In this document: in pieces, positions 14,701 through 27,136 of the stretch
How the letters are laid out: each line of letters begins with the position of its first letter
How positions within the stretch are numbered: position 1 is the first letter of the stretch
Assembly (NCBI GenBank): GCA_037176905.1
Contig: JBBBWG010000448.1
Span: 1-64,000, forward strand
DNA: 64,000 bases
Origin: Azolla pinnata
Taxonomy: Eukaryota > Streptophyta > Polypodiopsida > Salviniales > Salviniaceae
Direction: 5' to 3'
Made by a program: the position numbers and the translations under genes
Notes under the pieces: generated by a model
What the model was told of the DNA's origin: nothing
What the model saw: only the letters and a program-made list of their open reading frames with translations
Database searches by the model: none

Positions 14701-15625
14701 ACAGATCAGAAGATGTTCTTCTATGTGCTGTTCACGGAGAAGGATTAAAATTGATGCATCGGAATCTCAGTGAAGAAGCTTCTTTTCAAGTAAGTGCGTA
14801 TTTCCGCCAACTTCAGGGTAATATCCTCAAAGCCTAAATGTACAGTATCATCAAAATAGGTGGAGAAGGCAAAACTAGAGCAGGCTATGCAGAAATCAAG
14901 AGAGCAAGAGTTTGGGCAAGCATTGGCTGAAGCCGTGGGTGGTCAATCGAAAGATAACAAATTGACTATGACAACAAAGCTTCCCTGTTTCCTTCCATCA
15001 TCAACTTTGACATTTCCTCTCTCGGGTAGGTATTCGAAAATAAAAGTAATGTGAATATGGACTTGAATATTGATAAATTACGACTCTTGCGCAAATCTCG
15101 CTAAAAACGTAAAACGTAAATTACGACACATGTGCTGACAAGATCTGAAATGTGAATAGGAACATCTTCTCCATGCAAACACTGTCTCTCACACATTACT
15201 CAAGTCTATGCTTGTTTTTTGCATCCTTCCTGGAAAATATCGAGTCATCGGTTCACCCCACTCACTTAACAAAAACACTCTGCTTGGTTGCTAATATTCA
15301 TTGCCAAAGGTTATGGAATTAATCTTTCTACAGTCAACTTAATTTGAAGACAATTAACACTGTTTTTTGTATGTGTAGCTTTTAAGCTTCTGCCTGGAAA
15401 GCTTGGTATACGCACTTATCACCGGTCGCTCATCCAGGAGGATGTGGTGGTTGTCACTCTGTTTGGTGAGGTAGCCACATCATCCTGCGTTACCCAAGCT
15501 CGCTTTACGATATTATTGCCTTGGTAAACGGAACTTTGACATAACAGTACTAATTAATATGCTCAAATGCAGATTGGAATCCTTTCGCTCACTCTCCAAT
15601 AGAGAACGTTCCGATGGACGAATAA
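2797..15625 (+). CDS. DDB1/SF3B3/CPSF160-superfamily beta-propeller protein (MMS1_N and CPSF_A type)
   Basis: Large scaffold of the family that includes DDB1 (ubiquitin ligase adaptor), SF3B3 (U2 snRNP) and CPSF160 (3' end processing). Coding exons: 2797-2901, 4063-4236, 4314-4487, 4581-4920, 5122-5206, 5290-5509, 5624-5728, 6922-7259, 7643-7691, 7765-7851, 8939-9058, 9143-9373, 10003-10161, 10991-11484, 12017-12109, 12196-12277, 12506-12556, 13494-13568, 13653-13740, 13821-13962, 14139-14218, 14304-14449, 14519-14628, 14705-14789, 14860-15025, 15379-15465, 15573-15625. They join in frame to 1312 residues. The N-terminus (CAAAVGHFTSRSALQLILCK, then VLLEVWEVEENH) parallels the DDB1 opening, and VTTRAVRVFQDSGPLLHEW and SYLAYHKQSKCAIVCC parallel later propeller blades. 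The length suits this class; plants have an extra paralogue besides DDB1, SF3B3 and CPSF160, and this may be it. The exact subfamily is unsure. The least certain exons are 22 to 24. Confidence 0.8.
3080..3415. repeat. three tandem units of about 103 bp with a GT microsatellite, in intron 1
   Basis: Units beginning near 3112, 3216 and 3319 share ccttgcacat, gtagtaggcataat and cgtgaatgcat. Two of them are separated by a run of alternating GT (about 3189-3212). The array lies in the first intron of the propeller gene. Confidence 0.75.
8067..8335. repeat. higher-order tandem repeat (about 38 bp within about 114 bp) in intron 10
   Basis: The phrase gctgctctat(t/c)atgat recurs at about 8067, 8181 and 8295, giving a 114 bp period. 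Each 114 bp block is made of three related ~38 bp units of the form ctatcatgatattagcttat plus aagatgtat. It lies in the intron before the exon at 8939. Confidence 0.8.
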
Positions 15626-16508
15626 AGAGGCGAGAAACACAATTGAAGCTATCGATAGAGATCGTGTTGTGCGCCCGGGCCCATCATCAGATGCATTCTC
15701 AGAAAGGTTTGGTGAATCTCACGAAGGTGCTTCTATACTATGTACAGAGAGAGCTCCAAATGCCGGTCTCTCTAATGGTTCATAGGTATGGTGGTGAAGT
15801 TTCTAATCCACAAGTGACTTTGTTACCATTTTATTTCACATTCATTGACAAATGGATTTACATAAGAAGAAGTGCTATGAAGAAAGAGCAGTCAATTGTT
15901 TCGCAGAACATGGTTGAGTTTGAAGTCTAAAAGGTCTTATCATTCAGGAATATCAAGCGAAGAAGGTGGCAACAATTTGCTCTGAACCTGAGCTCTCTGA
16001 TTACTTCGGCTTGCTGTAGCCTACACTGAATTCACCATAGCGAACATCAAGCATTCACGTTCTAATTGCATGTTATTTTGTAGTAAAATTTCCAGCGATG
16101 AATCGACAAGACGAATACAGAGCTTAGAAATTTGCATCCAAACTCTTGGATTATCTACTACCACAATAGATAGATACAGCTATCACCGCTTTGCAAACAA
16201 ACTAACCCAAATTTCCTGATAAACAGTAAATGTACTTAAAAATTAAGGGCTAGAGATCAAATGAAGATACATTCCACCGAAATCCCTTCCAATCTTTTAC
16301 ATATTTCACACATTTACAGATGCAAATACTTAATCTTGCTTTCTGCTGTTTTCACATTGAAAATAGATTATATCAATTGCTCTTCCTATGAGGTATAAGA
16401 CGAGTTTCCACTCAGAAAGAACGGCATATGTTTTGCCAAATACCTGTATCATAATAATCATATCAGGCCAGCTAACAAATGAATTCAAATTCTCCATTGC
16501 GCATGAGA
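15626..16508. other. gap between two convergent genes, 3' untranslated regions
   Basis: This 883 bp gap separates the stop of the propeller gene from the stop of the lipase-like gene on the other strand. It must hold both 3' untranslated regions. An open frame through 15559-15930 overlaps the last propeller exon in a different frame and lacks family resemblance. There are no telomere-like or tetranucleotide repeats here. Confidence 0.6.
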
Positions 16509-19500
16509 TTATTGACCGATTTCTTTTGTTCCATGTGGAGTAGTACCATTGGTCTCAACGGGCGACGATATTCTGTTCACAGCATCCAATGATCTGCTGC
16601 CTACATGTTCTGTAATAAGTCCATCCAACTTACTCCTCAACCTCCTTGGATTCAATCTCAGAGCGGAATCCCCCCCCCTACTCTTGGATCGAGGTAACTT
16701 GGGTGATGTAACAAGAAGTAATTTTGACATCACATATGCAAGCAGCTCCTCTCGATGGGCAAACGTGAAATCTAGATGTGCATACTCAAATTCACTGTAT
16801 GAAACCAGACACCCTCTCTCCTTCAAAGCATGATAGTGTCGCTTTACCATAGTCCTCGGGATTAATTTATCTTTCCTGCCAGCGACGAGATCCACTGGAA
16901 TATCGATGACATCATAGTGAGCCCCGATATCTAAAGGGTATGGAGTGCCATACACTTCCATATTCTTCGAGGCAGATCCAAAATCGAACATCTGAAATCG
17001 ATCTGCTCTTCTCATCTGGCACAGATGGACCACCACTCTATATGCCACACCCGGCATGTCATAAACATTGTAATGGGTTTGCCCAAGGGCACCGACCCAA
17101 TTCGAACTATCTCCTCCCACAACATAACTACAAAGCGTTTGAACAAGCCCCCCGAGAGCAGGGTAGTTCTGGAAATCCCGTGCTAACTTGTTGAAGAGGC
17201 CCCTAAAAATTTTGGTCCGAATATAGAAGCCAGGTATCAAGGGAGCCAATACTGGGGCGAGTCCTGGCAGGACATATTGTGCAATAGTACACAACCAGGG
17301 TGCTTCTTTATGGAAACCAGCTGGGGATAGCAGTATAAGGCGGGACAGACGATGAGGTTTGTTTTCCAGATGCCTTGTCACAACATACATCAACAACCCT
17401 GCTCCTCCTAGGCTATGTGCCACCCCACATATTTTGTATGGTTGCTGATCGATGTCGGACATGTCATCTGGGACGATCTGTAAGCTCTTAAGTTCTTCCA
17501 TTTTTATCGAATGAATCTTGTTTATCATTGACGGAATATCCTGTGTACCATGCTCATTGACAGAATAACTCCAATACCTGGTGATTCAAACCAAAAAGTT
17601 TTTAGAATACTTCATCAGAGATAAGAAATATAATGACCCACTAGAGATGGCCTCTGCATTGGGATAGCAGGGACTAGGAATGGAGGGAATGACCTGTTTG
17701 GATTATTTGTTTAACTTGCCTTCGAATCAACGAAACTCGTTAACACTGATTTATAATAATAGTTTGATGATTTTTTTTATTGACATGCAGTTTTCAAATA
17801 CTAACTTGAATTTTACTAGACCAATGCAAGAGCTTTTAGCAGTAATTTGGACGATTATTACCTGTTCAACATTATATGGACTTGGATAAACAGAACAAAG
17901 AACATGCCTAAGATATACTTTCTTCCTCAGACCATTACTGACTACAACCGTGAACTCATGCTCAGGAAAACCTCAAGACAGCATGCATTTTGTGCTGCTA
18001 ACCTATTGGCGTTTTCATATAGTAATCTTCAAACTTTTTTATGAACCCCAAGTCAAGCTTCCAGAGAAACGTTTCTGTGAGTTTCTAAATAATTATAGAC
18101 ACTTGATGCCTACAAGGTATTCTTGACCAAAATCGCCAGCAGGATGATGCTAGGTGGGATCTCTTTACAGAATACACTTTATGACAACAATTAGCATATG
18201 GCCAATGCCCATGTCATACCTTTGGGATGAAATGTTCTTATTTACATGTTCTCTTGATGCGAGACCTCGAAAATTCCCTAGGAAAACATCATACCCTGTC
18301 ATAGCAGGTCAGTTAAAGCATACTAGACTCCATTTGGCATACTAAATCTCAAATATTTTACCCACCTCGGTCATATGCAGCAAAAGCTTGTGAGCCAACA
18401 ACTCCATTTGATACCCATCTGCAAAGTACATATGAAAGCTTTGGAAACAAATACTATGATGTTCCACTTCAACAGCAATCTTTCAATTTCAAAACATACC
18501 CTAATGAGCTGTCCAGAAGACCATGTTGCAAATACAGAACTTTTTGAGACTCCCGCCTACAATAAATTCATGCACATTAATAATAATATCATACAATTAC
18601 AAGCCTGTTACCTCAATCTTCTCTCTTCAGATTTGAAAATTTCTACAGTCAGTCTTTTCACTAAGACTGAGCTAGCATCACTGCAGAATTATCCTTTTTC
18701 TTGGTCAACTACTCAATACAAAGAACAGGAGCAAAAAGCTATTCCTGATTACATAGGTATAGCTTTGAAGGACAGAATATTCTTCGTAAGAAGAAACCAA
18801 CTTTTGTAAAATATAAGAGAACAGAAGCTGTCAATCAAATGAAAACAGATGGGAAGAGACAAAAAGCTAACAATGCAATGTAACAACCTTTACTCTGTGT
18901 AAGGGTTTAAAACAATATTGTTGAAAAGGATCAGAGTTTCCCTGCGACCTAATTTTTGAGGATTTTACCAAGTCAATATACACATACTACTACAGAAAGA
19001 CCTGTCCATTTTTCTAAGAGACTGAGATCTTGCCAATACTCATGATCCTGTCCTCAATTAATTTATCAAAAGATAAAATTACAATCTGTGTGGAACATAC
19101 CAAGGCCTTCGTTTTTTGTGATCCAAGAAAATTAATAAAATAAAATAACAGCACAGTCAACAGATATTTCACCAAAGATATTAAATGACAATAGATAAGT
19201 AAGATACCTTGGTATTCTTTCCATCAGAAGTACATAACCATCATCTGTGACAACTCTAACAGATTCATAAGGATACCTGAACAACCGAGCAGCCAAGCAT
19301 ACGTTAGAATCCAGCAAACTTATTTATGCTTTTTGTGTATGGATTAACTACAACACTTACCCGAATTCAGTAATAATATCTTCGCATGAACGTGCATCAG
19401 TATACATTGCTGCTTTCTTTTTCTCTTTTTTGAGTTTAGGAGCAGGACCTGAATCACCGAGTGTGGCAGTTGGAACAGTCAAATCATCCTCACCATCATC

Positions 19501-20920
19501 AACTCTTTGAACAAATAGCTTCCTTGTGAGAAGTTTCAAAGTCTGGTAGGGTGAAAGTCCATACAGCAATAGTTTCCGGACAAGATCAAACACTCTCTCA
19601 ATGAAAAGCTCCACAATCAACTGCATATCCTGTTGAGAAGAAATATTCGAGTAAGTTATACAATCATTTTCTATGTAGACATGGTACTTTCCCCAAATAC
19701 TCACCTCAATGACCCCGTGTCTCCGATCCGTTGTCCGATGAACAACAAAACTCTTTACATTTGTAAGCCCTTTGCTTGCCAACCCATACATTCGATACAG
19801 ACTTCTAGAAGAACCATTTTGGCTTCCCATTCCTGGAGGCGGCCTTGTGGAAGGTCGTGACGAAGCAATGCCCAGTAAGTACTTTGAGAATTCTGATAAT
19901 GATCTAGCTAAACCATTGACCTTCGATCGAAAACTCTCTCTTCTCTCAAATCTAAAAGAATTGGCTTTTGAAAGTTGAGAGGTCTGTGAAGAAGGCGATG
20001 ATGGAGCAATGCTATCATCTTCATCTAGTCCTGACTCATATTCAGATTGTGAATCTTCATCTGAATTGGCAGTATATTCGTGAATGAACTGATTGAAGGA
20101 TGATACACCTCTGTATTTCATCAAATATGATTAATCAGCTATTTTAACATACAAAACCAAGCTTGACGCAGTTGACTGTTATTTATTAGCACACACAATT
20201 TTCTGTTTATTATAATACAACATAATGCAAAATCATTTGTATTTAACAAGATATAAAAACAAGCTATGCCTACTCTTCCATCCACTGAGGCAAACGAGGA
20301 GCTTTCAATGTTGGCCGTAACTCCCATCCCTGAACACCTTCCAAAATCTTTGCTTTCCCAGGTAGAAATGTAAGTATCAAAGCTGAAACACCATTTATCA
20401 ACTTAATGGTGTTGTTGAATGACTCTTGACTTATTGCCTTTAACGACCTGAAAAGACATGACAAGATTTCAATGATCACTACAAAGTTGTGCATAGTTTC
20501 TCCGAGCTGAAAACAAGATGTAGAATTGCATAGATCACCATAAAAATCATGCATAACACTTACAATTGGAATTACCTGAAAAAAGAAGGTAAGATTTCAA
20601 CGATGACCACAAAGCTCATGCATAGTATGCAAAAATTCTACCGTTTCTAACAGGCTGGAAATATCTTTCAAGAAACAGGTGCACGGCATGATCGATGCTT
20701 TATTCACAAGTGTTAAGAGTGAAGCTAAAATCTGCAGTATTACTATGAAGCATGTAGCATTCCCCAGCTTTTCTATAGGAATGTAAGATATGTACACAAA
20801 GACTTTGCAATGCTAAATTCCTCTTTAAAATCCAAGAAAACTCACTGTGTAGATACAAACAACGGGACAATCCACTTACTCTTTGACAACTCCCAAAACG
20901 CTATCCACGAACCTTTGCAT
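16509..20920 (-). CDS. alpha/beta-hydrolase, lipase-like (plant At1g18460/At1g73920 type)
   Basis: Predicted lipid ester hydrolase; the substrate is unknown. Coding exons in order: 20920-20880, 20447-20274, 20110-19705, 19629-19361, 19276-19208, 18556-18500, 18418-18366, 18295-18220, 17577-16509; they join to 737 residues. The N-terminus MQRFVDSVLGVVKESLKAIS and the segment VSALILTFLPGKAKILEG match the plant family, followed by an acidic and Ser-rich stretch. The lipase-associated region is YPYESVRVVTDDGYVLLMER, and VLYLQHGLLDSSLGWVSNGV is the oxyanion-side strand. The nucleophile elbow is AHSLGG with Ala in place of the usual first Gly of GxSxG, a common variant in this family. The acid is probably the Asp in GRKDKLIP and the base His in YAHLDFTFAHRE. 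No signal peptide is evident. It converges with the propeller gene and diverges from ELF1. Confidence 0.9.
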
Positions 20921-22187
20921 TCTACCTCAATGAACTGCAGGCCGATACACTGATTTTGTAGCCTTCAGTTCATCCTTTCTAAGAAAATAGTTTCTGCAGC
21001 TGGAGTTGGAGGAAATGTGAGGAAGCCGCTGCTGAGATGAGAACTTTCTTGTTTCTGTGGCGAGATAAAAAAAAATCTCTCATAACCACAACCAGGCCAT
21101 GAAGGTAGCTAAAACATCCCAACTAACAAGAGAACTCCATGAACTTAAAACAACATACCATCTAGATTCTAGCACATGGTAACAACAAACGACAAATACG
21201 TCCCCAATTTCTTGATTCTACGGATTACAGCATTCATTAGTGCAGGGAAAGGAAGGCAAGCAACCTTTGCAAAGATACTACCTGAATAACTATTAGTAAC
21301 GACAGCTACAAAAACTATTAGCACTCGTCGGTTCTCCAGTAAAATAGAAGATTTGACCCGCACAAAAAGTATTATCGATTAGAGAGATTTCATGGACTTT
21401 GAGGTGCAGAAAGAAGTCATTGTTTTCGGCCTTCACTAAGAAAGCTTGAAAATTCTGATATTTTGCGAGGGAAGAATGGAATAGAATATGTTAATGGATG
21501 CTTCTGAACATCCAAACTAGAATTTTATCGAGAGAACTCTCTTCCTTGGAAAGGGATGCATTAGCAGGTATTGCGCAGTTCATATGTTTTTCGCAACGCT
21601 GATCAGATAGAGAGAGAGACTCTAACGAGATGGAAAAGAAAATTCAAACCAAGTTATAGAGAGATGCGAGAACAGTGAATTTGCTTTACAAACTGTTACT
21701 GACAAAATCTAAGCGACTGAATCGTTCCATGTTGCAAAGACAAACGGCGATTTTTCGCTCTACGAGGCATAACGAAATCACATGAAACGAGATGGATCAA
21801 CGCATTCAATATGTAGATAGAAGAAACGGTAGGATTATCAAACCTTCGGGGGATCCTGATACTTCCTCGATGCGCCAATGTTGCGAATGGATATTACACA
21901 GACGAATCCGAGACTCGGGGAAGTAGAATATGTACAGCGTTCGAGGGAGGCAGAGGCAAATTCTGTTCAGGGCCAGGAGATCGGTCCAACCGCAAGCAGA
22001 TAACGAAGAAACGGGATCGGAGAGCGGGCTCCCGTCTGCAGAAGGTGAGGATTTGATCGGCCCTCTGTGCTGAAGCTCGCCGGATCGGATCAATGGATGG
22101 ATGGAATCCCGGCACGCCGAACGGGAAGTGCAAGGATCGGTCCGCCGGAAACCCTAATCGGAGGCAGGGAACGCACAGGAACCGGTG
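20921..22187 (-). other. upstream and 5' untranslated region of the lipase-like gene
   Basis: No coding exon is supported. AT-rich sequence changes to GC-richer, CT-poor sequence at about 21840-22160 on the coding strand, which fits a transcription start region with one or more 5' untranslated introns before the ATG at 20920. This is inferred from composition only. Confidence 0.4.
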
Positions 22188-22230
22188 CCCTAACCCTAAC
22201 CCTAACCCTAACCCTAACCCTAACCCTAAC
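22188..22230 (-). repeat. interstitial telomere-like array (CCCTAA)7
   Basis: Seven uninterrupted copies of CCCTAA on the plus strand, which read TTAGGG on the strand of the lipase-like gene. The unit is the six-base TTAGGG form, not the seven-base TTTAGGG typical of plant telomeres. It lies near the probable 5' end of the lipase-like gene. Confidence 0.95.
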
Positions 22231-22419
22231 AGGCGCCTAACACTTGGCCCTCTCTCTTCTCTCGGTCGTCCAATCGCCTCCTTACACGTGGCATTTCCAT
22301 TTCGTGGCCTTTTCTTTTAATTTACGATATCTCCTGCTGACGTGGCTCGCACGTGCGAGGTCCCGCACGTGTGGGATTTGTTTTCTCTTCTTCTTTGTTT
22401 GTTTTTTTTTTGGGGGGGG

Positions 22420-23640
22420 GGGGGGAAATTACACACAAAAAAAACACGCCTGAGAAATGTATTGATTACGTTTTAACGCCTGCTAAGATTAGAAATTAAT
22501 GTAGATTAGCGTCCTAGTTAATTTGATTAACTCTGGACTGATTAGATTCTAAAATTGCTAACGTCTGCTGATCGAGTGAGTACGCTAAGGGAATCGATTA
22601 GCAATTTGCGATACAACAATTTGTGAAATAGCAGTAGGAATCGATGAACATGAGAAGAGATCGATGGAAGCGATCGATCGGACGAGGATCGAATCGATTG
22701 GTGAGAAGCGATTAAGAGTGTGTTGTTGGCTCTGCCAGGTTTCGAGCTTGCGCTTGCTTTCTCTTTCTAGGAAAATTTACCAAAAAACGCCTCAGAAATT
22801 TATTGATTACATTTTGACGCCTGTTAAAATTAGAAACTATAGGTTAGCGCCTGCTTTTATCTTCTGTTATTAAAAAGTAGCGTCCAGTTTGTTGATTAAC
22901 ACTATATTGATTAGATTCTACAACTACTAACATTTGTTAATCGAAGACGGTGAGGGAATTGATTAGTAAATAACAATAAAACACTTAATAAATTGAGCAG
23001 GCAGATTAAGGATCAATGAACACAAGAAGAGATAGATGGAAGCAATTAGCTAGACAAGGATAGATTCAATTAGCGAGAAGCGATTAAGAGTGTGGGCTTG
23101 TGTTGGCTTTCTGTTTTGGGAAAATTACCAAAAAGTGCCTAGCATATTTATGAATTACATTTTAACGTCTACTAAAATTAGAAATGATAGATTAGCAGTG
23201 CCTTTATCTCCTATTGAAAAGTAGTGTTCAATTAATTTATCAACACTCGATTAATTCTACTCGAAAAATTACTAACATCGGTTACTCGAGTATGGTAAAG
23301 GAATCGATTAGTAGATAGCAATAAAACAATTAGTAAATAACTATTGGAAGCAATTAGTAAGACAAAGATAGAAGCAATTAGTGAAAAGCGACAAGAGTGT
23401 GGGCCTCTGTTGGCTTTGCCAAGGTTCGAGCAACTCATGCTTGCTTTCTCTTTTTGGGAAATTTACCAAAAAATGGCTAGTAGATTCATTAATTATGCTT
23501 TAACATCGACTAAAACTAAAAATTATAGATTAGCAGCTAGTTTTATCTCCTTCTAAAAAAAAACCCTCCATTTAATCGATTAACACGAAATTCATTAGAT
23601 TCTAAAAATACTAACATTTGTAGACTAAGGTAACGGTAAA
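22420..23640. repeat. tandem array of about 345 bp units, three and a half copies
   Basis: Units start near 22420, 22770, 23113 and 23455. Each opens with gggaaa(a)tt(t)accaaaaa, continues with an ATTAGATTCTA segment and aatcgattag, and ends with agaagcgattaagagtgtg followed by ttgctttctctttt. Copies differ by perhaps 15-25 percent and the last is partial. The array sits in the divergent gap between the lipase-like gene and ELF1. It encodes nothing conserved that I can see, and I recognise no transposon ends. Confidence 0.85.
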
Positions 23641-24134
23641 CAACAATACAAAGGAGTTGTCTGCAGACATCTTCTGGAGATGCTCTGGAAGGCTCATCAA
23701 ATAGGAAACCATTTCTCAAGCTCCAATTATATTTGTTATTCTGCTTTTGCTCCATCTTCGACGTTAGCTACTTCTTCTATACACCTCGATAATACAGAAA
23801 ACCCTTGCTTATTGAAATCGATTCCAAAGTAACGACGACCTTTTCTAAAGTGCCATAATACCAAAATAACATAAATCTAAACTTTCCTTGGGACAAACTA
23901 TAATACCAGTTGTGAAAACAGCTAGATCAACCTCCCTTTTATCCTACATATTTGTGAACACACTCCAGAAAGCTCATCGAACAAGAAACACTCCCGACTA
24001 TATTTCGTTCGTCGGATCGTACTGGTTCCTCTCCCTGGTTTATTCGATTTTTAAGTAATCAGCTTTAAGTTGCTACAAAAACGTAACCAAGGCTCAAATC
24101 CGACACACACAATACTTCTAAACATTTGTTCAAC

Positions 24135-24420
24135 TATTTGCACTCCTCCTCCCTTCTTCTTCTTCTTCTTCTATTTCTTCTTCTTCACACGTGTGCAAGG
24201 CGTATATACGGAGTAAGGGCATACGGGGAAATACGCAAAACCACACGTGCGAAGGAAAACGCAGACCCTTTCTTCTTCTTCTTCTTTCTTTCTCTCTTTC
24301 TTTCTTCTTATTCTTCTTCTTCGCCATCGCCATCGCCGTCGTCGCCATCGCCATCGCCGTCTTCTGCTGTTGCTGCTGCTTCTGCGTCTGCTTCTGCACA
24401 ACTCGATCCTCGTCGCTGTG
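24135..24420 (+). promoter_or_regulatory. CT-rich leader of ELF1 with TTC and CGCCAT repeats
   Basis: Long pyrimidine runs (cttctt repeats at about 24150-24185 and 24266-24322) are followed by CGCCAT/CGCCGT units at about 24323-24360 and TGC/TCTGC units to 24400. CT-rich 5' leaders are typical of plant genes. The run ends about 50 bp before the ELF1 start codon. The exact transcription start is not visible. Confidence 0.55.
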
Positions 24421-24466
24421 CCCCTTCCTCCCCTCCCTCCCTCTGCCTGCGAGATCTCGCTTTGCC

Positions 24467-27136
24467 ATGGGCAAACGCAAGTCTTCAGCCAAACCTGCTC
24501 CCAAGAAGAAGATGGAGAAGCTCTCCACCGTCTTCAGCTGCCCCTTCTGCAACCACGAAAGCAGTGTCGAATGCCGCATGTAAGTCCCCCCCCCCCTCTT
24601 CTCTCTCTCTCTCGCAACTGTTACTTTCATTTGCTCTCTTCTGCTCCAACCCCGTGTCAGCGTGGATTTGCCGTTTGCTGCTTTTCGTCTGTGCGATCTC
24701 CCCGCATAGTTGATTTGGGAAGCTTGCTTTGATCCGCGACATCTCTTCTCCTTTGCCTTTCTGTACCATGTTTCTGCTGGCTTTTTCTGCTCATCTATCC
24801 TGTATCATTGGCAAGACGATTCCGTCTTGTCTGTTCGGTGTACTCGATCTTCCGTTCCTAGCAATTTTGTTCCGATCATTCCTGAATTGAGACATCAAAC
24901 GGCGCTGAAAATGATAGAACTTTTTTGTAACCCTCATCAATTCTTGGTGTTCGGTAGCCCTGTGTTCGTTTCCCACTCTTTCTTTCAAAATTCGAGCTTT
25001 TATTTGCGTTGCCACATGTTTATGTACTCCGATTGTGTTTGGGTTTCCTTTGTTCATCAATACCACTTCTTTCAATCTGTAAGAATGTTTTGTTCATTGT
25101 CAGTATAGTCTATATCTTTACCTTTCTTTTGGGTTAACCTTTTTTGCAGTTTATATGGAGACTCCTTTTTTTTGTACTACTCATCTTCTGCAAACATTAT
25201 TCCCACTGCATCGCACCAATGCCTCTTGACTGCTTTATTTTCAATGTTCTGTGTTTGAACTATATTTGTGTTTCTGCATTCTTTCAGTTTTTCTATGATT
25301 TTCTTCTACATGTTTACTTTACCTTGTAAATCTCATGTGGAACCCTGCTGGAAGAAAGCAGCAATCACGTGGTGCTCGTTGATTGTTATATCTCGTATGA
25401 GGTTGTTCAATTTGCTCACCTTTCTTAACTGAATTGTACCTTCCTTTCTCTATGAACGAGCCATCAGATTTCTGTGTGCTAGTCTAGAAAAACGCACTGG
25501 ACTGCCAAAGAATAAATATCTGCTGGTGGACCTTTTGTTCCATGAATCTCAAAGCTGGTTAGGACCACAATATCAATCAACATTATCCCTTGGATGAACT
25601 TGCAAGTGAGCGTTCAGTTACCACATCTATCTTTCAGATGTCTTAGAATTATCATCCTGGGTCGCCAATGGCTACTCTGGAATTTTCCAAATAATGATCC
25701 CCTATTGGGTAAGCTTGGTTAATAGTGCACAAATATCAGAGACTCTTTGGTCCGTCCTTGTCTGTGCACTTTCTCTATCTGTCCTTATCAGGTCTTCATA
25801 GCGTCAGATTGATCTCCCTTAGTGTGGACGCTGACCTACAGTTTTGATCCTGAACACCTGAAGAACTATCAATCATAGTCACCATAACAAACATCTGACT
25901 CTCCCGGTGATTCACGTATTGTTCAGGGATTCTAGTGTGACACTCTCGAATCTATCATGTTTAATTTAAACGTTTTTTTACAGTAGGAAACAGACTGTGG
26001 GCCATAAACCCTGGGTTTTCATGAGGAAGATGATACTTCTCCTCCTCTTGGTATCATATGCACAAGAGTTTAGCTGTATTTTGTTGACTTTATTCAATGC
26101 AAATCCTTTACATGTAAGGTAGCTTTGAAAAACTATGCATTTCTTGAGCTTTATCTTTTTTTCTGACTAAATAGGGACCGGAAAAATTCAATCGGGGAGG
26201 TTAGTTGCAGAATTTGTCAAGAACATTACACAACTCAGATTGATAGTGAGCATCTTCCATTTGATTTGTTTCTCTTTTAACCTTCCACTAAGAATCGAGA
26301 CTAAAGTCAAATTCTCTATGCTTGCAGCTTTAAGCGAACCGATTGATGTGTAAGTCTTTTCTTCTTCATTCTCTATATTTAATGTTGAAATATGGTTCAT
26401 TTATTTTTATTCCATCTAATTCGTGACTTGATGATCGATTTCTGGAAACACACGAGTAGAGTAAGCTTATGAGTTGATTCCCAGTGGATCATGGGCTCAT
26501 TAGGATGTGAAACTAGATTGATAGAAACCATACAAGGTGTTCTTGCAATTAGCCATGATATGTATGCAAAACAACAGATATTATTGAAGATGAAAATAAT
26601 ATCACCCAGTGGATAGTAAGGTTATAGGAGGTTATGAACTACCTAAAATGCTGGGTCTTCTAATATCTTGCTACTTCAAAGTTATCATGTAGTATTTTGA
26701 CGCTCTGAATTCCTTTTAAAAAGGTGCGATAATCTGATTACAGTAACTGTCATAAGAATATATAAGCAGGCTGGGACCATGATTTTAACAGGGAGATTGG
26801 AGATATTTTATAGAGCTGATAAATATAGAGACAATGCTAGTCCACAGACAGAAGTCTAGAAATAGAGAAATCTAGAAATACTGAGGGTCGCTAACTTTTG
26901 CTTGTTCATGGAGAGTCCAAAGATAGATGGATAGATAGATAGAGAGACAGAGACAGAGACAGAGAGGACACTTGTTGAGAGGGGCTTGCTAACTGTAGTC
27001 GTGCATTCTGTAGTTAAGTAGTTCATCATGCACACTTCACTATATCTTTGTTAAACCTTTCGAAGTTTCTTTTATTTTTGTTAACAGGTACAGTGATTGG
27101 ATAGATGAATGTGAGAGGGCAAATGCAGCTGAGTAA
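24467..27136 (+). CDS. ELOF1: transcription elongation factor 1 homologue (ELF1/ELOF1, zinc-ribbon)
   Basis: Small chromatin-associated factor that binds elongating RNA polymerase II and assists transcription through nucleosomes and transcription-coupled repair. Four coding exons, 24467-24579, 26175-26245, 26328-26349 and 27088-27136, join to 84 residues. It has the basic tail [15 protein letters not shown], then the zinc ribbon with cysteine pairs FSCPFCNH (residues 25 and 28) and VSCRICQE (49 and 52), then the conserved end [19 protein letters not shown]. At 84 residues it equals the short animal and fungal forms; the Arabidopsis protein has an additional acidic tail. The start is in a strong context (gccATGG). 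Intron 1 is about 1.6 kb. Confidence 0.94.
26922..26967. repeat. GATA/GACA microsatellite in the last ELF1 intron
   Basis: Runs of agat followed by agagac repeats. It lies 120 bp before the last coding exon. Confidence 0.8.

Noticed and set aside
24130-24732. Long open frames around the ELF1 leader and first exon
   Set aside because: They come from CT-, GCC- and TTC-rich repeats in the leader; the ELF1 frame explains the coding part.
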